Position numbers and translations under genes: made by a program. Under the pieces are notes generated by a model that ran no database searches, was not told where the DNA came from, and was given only the letters and a program-made list of their open reading frames with translations. This document shows, piece by piece, positions 1 through 4,893 of a DNA stretch of 5,168 nucleotides (positions within the stretch are counted from its first letter, which is position 1; every line of letters begins with the position of its first letter). The stretch comes from Acidobacteriota bacterium (GTDB lineage Bacteria > Acidobacteriota > Blastocatellia > Pyrinomonadales > Pyrinomonadaceae), in the NCBI GenBank assembly GCA_029777145.1, contig JAKOSS010000012.1, positions 1 through 5,168 on the forward strand, written 5' to 3'.

Positions 1-711
1 CAAATGCAAAGCGGCGATCCCGCCCGTGAGGTTGCGGTAGCGGACGTCGGTGAAGCCGACTTCTTCGAGCATGCGGACGAGATTCTTCTGGTCGGGGAAT
101 CGCGAAACGGAGTTCGGAAGGTACTCGTAAGCGCCGCGCGAGCCGCTGACGGCGCCGCCGATGCGCGGCAGTACTCGTGTGAAGTAAAAGCCGAACGCCT
201 GCCTGAATCCGGGAACGACCGGAGCCGAGAATTCGAGGATCGCGAGGCGTCCTGCCGGTTTGAGCAAACGGTGAAACTCGCGGAGTCCCGCTTCCCAATT
301 CGAGAAATTGCGCAGTCCGAATGCGATCGTGATCGCGTCGAACGTCTCGTCCGCGAACGAGAGATTCATGCCGTCCGCCTCGAGATAGGGAATCGACAAT
401 CCGACTTTTTCGTTCTTTTCGGCGGCGATCTCGAGCATCGGACGGCAAAAATCGGTGCCGATCACCCGTGCGTTGCCGGAACGGCGCAGTTCGACGGCGA
501 GATCGCCCGTCCCGCAGGCGACGTCAAGCACCTTCGCGTCCGGATCATCGAGTATCGCCTTGAGTTCGCGCGAAACGAGCCTGCGCCAGCGTTTGTCGAT
601 GTTGACCGAGAGAAAATGATTGAGAAAGTCGTAGCGTTTCGCGATGCCCGAGAACATCTCGCGCACCGCTTTCGAATGTTCTAGTTCCTCGGCGGTTCTT
701 TCGTTTGCCAT
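1..711 (-). CDS. ubiE: Demethylmenaquinone/ubiquinone C-methyltransferase UbiE/MenG, C-terminus cut by window edge
   Basis: SAM-dependent C-methyltransferase acting in the last step of menaquinone synthesis (demethylmenaquinone to menaquinone) or the equivalent ubiquinone step, at the cytoplasmic face of the membrane. Read on the minus strand from ATG at 711, 237 codons stay open to base 1 with no stop; the family is usually about 230-250 residues, so only a few residues are missing. Visible signatures: YDFLNHFLS at residues 27-35 followed by DKRWR (UbiE/COQ5 signature 1); VLDVACGTGD at 61-70 (SAM motif I); FGLRNF at 131-136; HRLLKPAGRLAILEF at 147-161; YEYLPNSVSRFP at 195-206; and LTGGIAALH at 228-236. 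The start is favoured because MANERTAEELE leads straight into the conserved fold and a GGAG (plus-strand 722-725) lies 10 bases upstream. It begins 2 bases after the M16-family stop, so translational coupling is likely. If the host is an acidobacterium the substrate would be demethylmenaquinone (inference). Confidence 0.95.
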   Translation of the reverse strand, partial: MANERTAEELEHSKAVREMFSGIAKRYDFLNHFLSVNIDKRWRRLVSRELKAILDDPDAKVLDVACGTGDLAVELRRSGNARVIGTDFCRPMLEIAAEKNEKVGLSIPYLEADGMNLSFADETFDAITIAFGLRNFSNWEAGLREFHRLLKPAGRLAILEFSAPVVPGFRQAFGFYFTRVLPRIGGAVSGSRGAYEYLPNSVSRFPDQKNLVRMLEEVGFTDVRYRNLTGGIAALHL

Positions 712-713
712 CG

Positions 714-2018
714 TTACTGGGCTCCGGAGGGCTGTTCCTTGGTGACCAGAAGAACGCGGGCGACCGCTTCGGACCGGAGCCGCGCAAGCGCCTTCTGCGT
801 GTCGGCCAACGCGACCGCCTGAGCGGCCGCGAGATCGTCCTTGGCCGACGTCAGCCGGTACGTTTCGGCGTCGAGCCAAAGGTCGTCGACACCCTGTTTC
901 GAGTAGTCTGCGAGGACTTCGCTACGCACGGCATTGAATTCCTCGGCCGTGACATCCGACTTAAGGAAGCGATCTTGATACGAATCGGTGTCCGACGGAA
1001 GCGCGATCGCGTTCCCGCTGCGCTCGATCCCCGTGACGTTCCATGAAGAGAAGCCGAACACCAGCATTCCCGTCAACAAGTGCGATTCGTTCGTGGCATG
1101 CCCGGAAACACCGTCGAGCGCACGAATTCGCCGTGCGAGAATACGTTCGAGGATGCGGTTGGCGAAATATCCCTTGTCCTTGCGGGCAACTCCGCGAACG
1201 GCCATCCGGAACTCGCTGGTCGACGGTACGGAAGTATCAAGGATCTGCACCTTCTCCGGTGCCGCTTCGGGTTCCGCAAAGGTGGCCGGCACTTTTTTGT
1301 CCGCCTTCAGCCAGCCGCCGAACAATCGCTTGACGGCACGGAACGCAAAATCCGATTTGACGTTGCCGACGATCGCGACGGTCGCGTTGTCGGCCGTGAA
1401 GAATCGCTGTTTGGCGAATATGATGTCCGCGAAATCGATCGCCGAAACACTCTCGGTCGTTCCCTGAACAGGGCGCCCGTACGGATAGTTCCCGAAAAGC
1501 CGTTTCGCGACGGCGGCGTTCGCGACGTAATTCGGGTTTTTCTCAAGATCCGCGAGCAACGCCAGTTGCGGATTCTTCACCCGGCCCGTCGTTTCCTTGT
1601 CGATCGCCGGATTCGTCAGTGCCTGGGCGAGAGTTTCGACGATCTGCAGGAACTTATCTGCATCGCCCGATGCATCGATCTCAATATAGTCGTAGGTGCA
1701 AGTAACCTTCAGATCGCCGCCGAGATCGTCGCGGAAATAATCGCGTGTCGTTTCGCCGGGGAAGATGATGTCCGACAGGAGCTTCATCGTCCCTTCTTTT
1801 CCGAGCGGATCGAACGCCGAGCCGGAATGTATCCGGGTCTTGATCGAGATCTTCGATGACTTTTGATCGCTCCAGACGAGCAACCTGAGTCCGTTGAGAA
1901 GCCGGTCCTCACGCGGAGCGCTGGTTTGGGCAGGTTGTCCGAACGCCGCGAGCGCACCGGCGAAAACCACGAACACGGACGCGGCCGTGCGGATAAGTTG
2001 TTTTGATAAATACGTCAT
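714..2018 (-). CDS. Secreted M16 (pitrilysin/insulinase) family protein lacking the zinc site; probable non-catalytic subunit
   Basis: A 434-residue protein with the single N-plus-C half-length layout of bacterial M16 subunits. Residues 1-28 form a signal peptide (TAASVFVVFAGALAAFGQ core), so it acts in the periplasm or outside. Residues about 35-180 match the M16 N-terminal domain (GLRLLVW, SGSAFDPLGKEG, then LFGNYPYGRPVQGTTES at 174-190). Residues about 193-375 match the M16 C-terminal domain (FFTADNATVAIVGNV at 206-220). The zinc-binding HxxEH that should follow GKEG is KLLSD at 79-83, so both His ligands and the catalytic Glu are gone. The downstream EE-type ligand segment also reads LALL near 152-155. 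Family knowledge: such dead subunits usually pair with an active M16 partner, often encoded next door, but none is adjacent here upstream. It could instead be a binding or chaperone-like protein. No clear Shine-Dalgarno precedes the ATG. It is first in an operon with ubiE, 2 bases downstream. Confidence 0.88.
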   Translation of the reverse strand: MTYLSKQLIRTAASVFVVFAGALAAFGQPAQTSAPREDRLLNGLRLLVWSDQKSSKISIKTRIHSGSAFDPLGKEGTMKLLSDIIFPGETTRDYFRDDLGGDLKVTCTYDYIEIDASGDADKFLQIVETLAQALTNPAIDKETTGRVKNPQLALLADLEKNPNYVANAAVAKRLFGNYPYGRPVQGTTESVSAIDFADIIFAKQRFFTADNATVAIVGNVKSDFAFRAVKRLFGGWLKADKKVPATFAEPEAAPEKVQILDTSVPSTSEFRMAVRGVARKDKGYFANRILERILARRIRALDGVSGHATNESHLLTGMLVFGFSSWNVTGIERSGNAIALPSDTDSYQDRFLKSDVTAEEFNAVRSEVLADYSKQGVDDLWLDAETYRLTSAKDDLAAAQAVALADTQKALARLRSEAVARVLLVTKEQPSGAQ

Positions 2019-2101
2019 GTGTAATTAATTAAGATTCGAATTCGAGAACACCGACTTAGTTGCCGCGATGCGGTCGAAGCGTTGTCACGATCAAAGCTGA
2101 A

Positions 2102-2130
2102 ATTTTAAATCGCGTCAGGCAAAGTTTCAA
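2102..2130 (-). promoter_or_regulatory. Sigma-70-like promoter for the M16-ubiE operon
   Basis: On the minus strand, TTGAAA (plus 2125-2130) and TAAAAT (plus 2102-2107) are separated by exactly 17 bases. Each hexamer matches the consensus at 5 of 6 positions. Transcription would begin near 2095 and give a leader of about 75 bases before the M16 ATG at 2018. That leader contains a perfect 10-bp palindrome, TCGAATTCGA (2036-2045), and an AT-rich palindrome, TAATTAATTA (2022-2031), and has no evident ribosome binding site. The assignment rests on hexamer match, spacing and the correct orientation in a divergent intergenic region. Confidence 0.55.
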
Positions 2131-2180
2131 TTCTTCCGGGCATCTAGATAATTGTAATTCGGCAGGGTTCAAATCGAAAA

Positions 2181-2194
2181 TTTCATCGATGAAA
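2181..2194. promoter_or_regulatory. Perfect 14-bp palindrome, candidate operator
   Basis: TTTCATCGATGAAA reads identically on both strands with no mismatch. It ends one base before the putative plus-strand -35 box at 2196, and lies between the two divergent promoters. The position is typical of a repressor or activator site for the zinc-ribbon/TonB gene. No regulator gene is in the window and I do not recognise the half-site as that of a specific family. Confidence 0.4.
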
Positions 2195-2195
2195 C

Positions 2196-2223
2196 TTAAC
2201 ATCTGCCGATTTCGTGATAATAT
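2196..2223 (+). promoter_or_regulatory. Sigma-70-like promoter with extended -10 for the zinc-ribbon/TonB gene
   Basis: TTAACA at 2196-2201 (5 of 6 to the -35 consensus) is followed after 16 bases by TAATAT at 2218-2223 (4 of 6). A TG at 2215-2216 makes an extended -10. The start would be near 2230, giving a leader of about 50 bases to the ATG at 2281. The perfect palindrome at 2181-2194 abuts the -35 side. Confidence 0.5.
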
Positions 2224-2242
2224 TGCGTAGTTTTGGGTTGAT

Positions 2243-2264
2243 GCCGCGCGCCGCACGCGGCGGC
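2243..2264 (+). promoter_or_regulatory. GC-rich hairpin in the 5' leader of the zinc-ribbon/TonB gene
   Basis: GCCGCG at 2243-2248 can pair with CGCGGC at 2256-2261 across a 7-base loop. An alternative 5-bp stem, CGCCG (2249-2253) with CGGCG (2258-2262), competes with it. The stem ends only a few bases before the Shine-Dalgarno at 2268-2273. It could therefore modulate ribosome access, or simply reflect GC-rich leader sequence. Confidence 0.35.
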
Positions 2265-2267
2265 TTT

Positions 2268-2273
2268 AAGAGG
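2268..2273 (+). promoter_or_regulatory. Shine-Dalgarno for the zinc-ribbon/TonB gene
   Basis: AAGAGG lies 7 bases upstream of the ATG at 2281. This supports that start, which also places the first zinc-ribbon cysteine only seven residues in. A second purine run (GGAG, 2276-2279) is too close to the start to serve. Confidence 0.6.
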
Positions 2274-2280
2274 CTGGAGA

Positions 2281-3639
2281 ATGGGGAAAATAGTTAAGTT
2301 TTGTAGCGCTTGTGAAGAAGGATTCGCCGAAAAATTCGGGTTTTGCCCGAACTGCGGTGCTCCGCTGACGGCGTTTGAAATGAACCCGGTCGTCGGCGAG
2401 TCGAAGCCGGAACCGGTGGTCGACGAGATCCCGGAACCCGAAGTCATCGTCGCGGCCACCGAACCCGTGATCGAGGCGCCGGTGATCGAACCCGAAGTCG
2501 TTTCGGAACCCGAACCGGCTTTCGAAACCGCGCCGCTGGCAGCCGCAGACGCGTTCGAGTTTGAACCGGAAGTGTTCGAACCGGAACCGGAGCCTATCGA
2601 AGCCGCGGCGGACGAGCCTGAGGCCGAGGTTGTTGAACCCGAGCCGGTTATCGCGCCGACGGCGGCCTTCGAGGTTCCGACCGCGTCCCGCGAAGTTTAT
2701 GCCGCGACCCATGCGCCGAGCCGCCCGAAGGATGACGGATTTCATGTCACGATCGTCGAAGAGAAGAATGTCAAGGAACGCAACTTGTTGCTCCTCGGCT
2801 TTTTCGTACTGTTCTTTGGAGCTTTCGGATTCGGTTTGATCTACTCGTTGTTCAACAAGTTCCTCGATGTCGGCGCGATCGACACGCCGGATCTCATCGC
2901 CTACGTCGGCGAGGTCGAACCAATGCCGTTCGAGGAAGAGAAAGAGATCAAGAAGGACAATGAAAAAGGCGGCGGCGGTGGCGGCGGCGGCAAGGAAGAA
3001 AATACGCCGGCATCGAAGGGCCGCGAGGCAGCCCAGGTTCCGGATCCGATCACTCCGCCTTCGTCTTCGATGGATCGACTGACCAATCCGACCCTGACGT
3101 TGCAGATGGCGACAAAGAACAAGAATCCGCGTCCGGCCGAAGATTCCGATGAGCCGTACGGCGTCAAGGACGGTGGTGACGGTCGTTCAGACGGTCTCGG
3201 TCGCGGCGGCGGCCTCGGCAACGGCAACGGTCGCGGACAGGGCAATGGCAACGGCGGCGGCCTCGGAAATGGCAATGGTGACGGCCGTGGCAACGGTGAC
3301 GGTGACGGCGAAGGCAACGGTAAAGGCGGCGGATCCGGCGATTTTGACGGCGTTGTCGTCAACAAGGGGCCGACGGTCGGAGTGAAGATCATCTCGAAGC
3401 CGCGTCCCGGTTATACCGACTCTGCCCGCGTCAACAACGTTCAGGGAACGGTGATCCTGAAGGTCACGTTCCTCGCGAGCGGTCAGATCGGCGGCGTTTC
3501 GGTGATCAAGGGCCTTCCGAACGGATTGACCGAACAGGCGATCGCGGCGGCCAAGAACATACGGTTCGAACCGGCGAAACGCGGCGGAACGCCGTATGCC
3601 GTGAATAAGAATGTGGAATACAGCTTCACGATCTTTTAG
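2281..3639 (+). CDS. Zinc-ribbon, single-pass membrane protein with C-terminal TonB domain
   Basis: A 452-residue protein with several recognisable segments. Residues 8-25 form a four-cysteine zinc ribbon: CSAC at 8-11 and CPNC at 22-25. Residues about 35-135 are acidic and rich in Pro/Glu repeats (EPEP, EPEV). Residues 168-192 form one hydrophobic helix (LLLLGFFVLFFGAFGFGLIY), with charged residues before it suggesting N-in topology. Residues 230-237 are eight glycines, and 298-354 are a Gly/Asn/Asp/Arg repeat. Residues 368-452 are a TonB C-terminal domain (PF03544 type): KPRPGYTDSAR, QGTVILKVTF, GLTEQAIAAAKNIRFEPA, and a closing EYSFTIF. TonB proteins transmit proton-motive energy from ExbB-ExbD to outer-membrane receptors, but here the helix has no histidine for the canonical Ser/His motif, and no exbB or exbD is adjacent. 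Zinc ribbon, membrane helix and periplasmic TonB domain in that order recall GltJ/AgmX of myxobacterial gliding machinery. A signalling or cell-envelope scaffold role is therefore as plausible as transport (inference). Confidence 0.92.
   Translation: MGKIVKFCSACEEGFAEKFGFCPNCGAPLTAFEMNPVVGESKPEPVVDEIPEPEVIVAATEPVIEAPVIEPEVVSEPEPAFETAPLAAADAFEFEPEVFEPEPEPIEAAADEPEAEVVEPEPVIAPTAAFEVPTASREVYAATHAPSRPKDDGFHVTIVEEKNVKERNLLLLGFFVLFFGAFGFGLIYSLFNKFLDVGAIDTPDLIAYVGEVEPMPFEEEKEIKKDNEKGGGGGGGGKEENTPASKGREAAQVPDPITPPSSSMDRLTNPTLTLQMATKNKNPRPAEDSDEPYGVKDGGDGRSDGLGRGGGLGNGNGRGQGNGNGGGLGNGNGDGRGNGDGDGEGNGKGGGSGDFDGVVVNKGPTVGVKIISKPRPGYTDSARVNNVQGTVILKVTFLASGQIGGVSVIKGLPNGLTEQAIAAAKNIRFEPAKRGGTPYAVNKNVEYSFTIF
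3172..3342 (+). repeat. In-gene Gly/Asn/Asp-rich low-complexity repeat
   Basis: About 57 codons (residues 298-354 of the TonB-like protein) consist of irregular repeats of GNG, GDG, GRG and GGGLGNGNG, built mostly from ggc/ggt and aac/aat codons. The segment lies between the membrane helix and the TonB domain, where classical TonB has its Pro-Glu/Pro-Lys rod. It probably serves as a flexible spacer across the periplasm. The DNA is prone to copy-number change, so length may vary between relatives. Confidence 0.75.
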
Positions 3640-3664
3640 TTCTGTATCCTGATTCCTCTGTTTC

Positions 3665-3700
3665 ATGCGGGCCGAACGGTTTCGGTCCGCATCTTTTTTT
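3665..3700 (+). terminator. Intrinsic terminator after the zinc-ribbon/TonB gene
   Basis: ATGCGGGCCGAA (3665-3676) pairs over its full 12 bases with TTCGGTCCGCAT (3681-3692), with a single G-U wobble and a 4-base loop. After one further base comes a run of seven T (3694-3700). It lies 25 bases past the stop at 3639. It should isolate this gene from the ChaN-like gene downstream. Confidence 0.9.
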
Positions 3701-3746
3701 GCCCGCGACCGGGAATTGTGTTACAAACTTCAATGCGGGTAACATT

Positions 3747-4640
3747 ATGAAAATTCTTGTATTTGCACTGATTTTGGCGATGCCGTTGGCGATCTTCGGA
3801 CAAAGTGAATCGGATCGATTCCGTGTTTTTGACGGTAACGGCAATCCGTCGTCGATAGATCAGATCATCGCGGCGGCGGGCGACGTCAACGTTGTGTTTC
3901 TCGGTGAGAATCATGACGACGCGACGGCGCACGCTCTGCAATTTCGGATCTTCAAGGCGATCGTCGAGAAGTATTCGAAGGAAAGACCGACGGCGCTTTC
4001 AATGGAAATGTTCGAGCGCGACGTTCAGGTTGTGGTCAACGAGTATCTGAACGGACTTATCTCGGAGAATCATTTTCTGGCGAGTTCGCGTCCGTGGAAG
4101 AATTATGCGACCGATTACAAACCGCTTGTCGAACTCGCGAAGGCCGACAAACTGCCTGTGATCGCGGCGAATGCTCCGCGACGGTATATCAACATGGTAT
4201 CGAGAAACGGTCGTTCGGCGCTCGATCCGTTGACGAAACAGGCCAAAGAATGGCTCGCGCCGCTTCCCTGGGCGAAACCGTCGGAGGCGTATGCGAACAA
4301 GTTCAAGGGGTTGATGGGGCCGTCGCCCGAGGCGCAGATGGGACTCGCGAACATCCTTGAATCGCAATCGCTCTGGGACGCAACGATGGCGTATTCGGTT
4401 TCGCAGTTTCTGAAAAAGAAGAAGAATCCGCTGGTCGTTCACCTCAATGGCGGATTCCATACTGAAAATCGTCTCGGAACCGCTGAACAGCTGATGAATT
4501 ACGCCAAAAAGTCGAAGTTCATCGTCGTCACGATGCGTTATGAGAACGACTTCAAGACGTTCGACAAGGCAAAACATGGTGGTCTCGGTGACTTCGTCAT
4601 TTTGACGGATTCCTCGGTTCCGCGAAGTTTCAAACAATAG
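3747..4640 (+). CDS. Secreted ChaN-like protein (PF04187, haem-binding uptake, Tiki superfamily)
   Basis: A 297-residue protein with a signal peptide (MKILVFALILAMPLAIFGQ, residues 1-19). There is no lipobox cysteine, unlike the lipoprotein ChaN of Campylobacter, and no cysteine anywhere in the chain. Family landmarks in order: VVFLGENHDD at 49-58 (Glu54 and His56 of the Tiki-type GExH motif), SMEMFERD at 85-92, YATDYKPLVELA at 120-131, PVIAANAPRRY at 137-147, QSLWDATMA at 207-215, and VVHLNGGFHTENRLG at 230-244. In Campylobacter the homologue binds haem and is linked to iron uptake; the wider Tiki/TraB clan includes metal-dependent proteases, so a hydrolase role is possible. The ATG at 3747 is preferred: an in-frame TTG at 3699 lies inside the preceding terminator and would bury the signal peptide. 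The ribosome site is weak and no convincing own promoter is visible in the 46 bases after the terminator. Confidence 0.85.
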   Translation: MKILVFALILAMPLAIFGQSESDRFRVFDGNGNPSSIDQIIAAAGDVNVVFLGENHDDATAHALQFRIFKAIVEKYSKERPTALSMEMFERDVQVVVNEYLNGLISENHFLASSRPWKNYATDYKPLVELAKADKLPVIAANAPRRYINMVSRNGRSALDPLTKQAKEWLAPLPWAKPSEAYANKFKGLMGPSPEAQMGLANILESQSLWDATMAYSVSQFLKKKKNPLVVHLNGGFHTENRLGTAEQLMNYAKKSKFIVVTMRYENDFKTFDKAKHGGLGDFVILTDSSVPRSFKQ

Positions 4641-4740
4641 GTAGGAGGCGGTAGACAGTAGGCGGTAGACAGTAGGTAGTAACTGTGCCGCCGACCAAAT
4701 ACCGTTTTCCGCCGTCTGCCTTCCGCCTACTATCTACTTC
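4641..4740. repeat. Heptad-periodic direct repeat within an imperfect inverted repeat
   Basis: Directly after the ChaN-like stop, the 14-mer GGCGGTAGACAGTA occurs twice head to tail (4647-4660, 4661-4674). It lies inside a run of GTARNNN heptads from 4651 to 4685. The opposite orientation recurs at 4716-4731, where 14 of 16 bases are complementary to 4657-4672 across a 43-base loop that itself holds GC-rich CCGCC blocks. The element may act as an mRNA 3' hairpin for the ChaN-like gene. There is no T run after it, so it is not a standard intrinsic terminator. Confidence 0.7.
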
Positions 4741-4842
4741 CAACTGCTTAAACTCACCTGGCCGGCTTTTCCCACAGACGAGCGTCAATTGTGAACTGCT
4801 CAGGCGCGGATTTTTTCTTGGGAGAGAATCGACCGGCAAATC

Positions 4843-4880
4843 ATTCCCGAAATCTTTGCGTCTCTGCGGTAAAGTTCTCC
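4843..4880. repeat. Degenerate relic of the 115-bp repeat unit
   Basis: ATTCCCG (4843-4849) followed by CTTTGCG (4854-4860) repeats the order seen in the unit at 4992-4998 and 5005-5011, with spacing shorter by 2 bases. The following TCTCTGCGG resembles the reverse complement of the unit's right arm (TCTCCGCGT). It appears to be an eroded copy of the same palindromic element lying before the intact array. Confidence 0.5.
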
Positions 4881-4893
4881 GAATGACTCCACC

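Noticed and set aside
4..684. Long plus-strand open frame (226 codons) opposite ubiE
   Set aside because: It is antisense to an unmistakable UbiE/MenG reading, and its translation is charged low-information sequence with no motif. GC-rich codon bias keeps the opposite strand open.
1080..1859. Plus-strand open frame of 259 codons opposite the M16-family gene
   Set aside because: It is a shadow of the M16 coding strand, rich in Arg/Asp/Glu with no recognisable domain. The minus-strand frame has a signal peptide and two matched domains.
2901..3392. Minus-strand Pro/Leu/Ser-rich frame opposite the Gly-rich region
   Set aside because: It is simply the antisense reading of the GGC/GGT and GNG repeats of the TonB-like gene.
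3716..3745. Possible promoter TTGTGT-N18-TAACAT before the ChaN-like gene
   Set aside because: The hexamers are weak, and the implied start would fall within the coding sequence just after the ATG.
3699..3746. Upstream TTG start for the ChaN-like gene
   Set aside because: The TTG lies in the T run of the preceding terminator, and starting there would put 16 extra residues in front of a typical signal peptide that begins at 3747.
3999..4637. Minus-strand 212-codon frame opposite the ChaN-like gene
   Set aside because: It is antisense to a gene with clear family motifs and a signal peptide. Its own translation shows no motif.
4801..4820. T-rich stretch after a GC-rich patch as a terminator for the ChaN-like gene
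   Set aside because: I find no stable stem immediately before the T run, and it lies about 170 bases past the stop.
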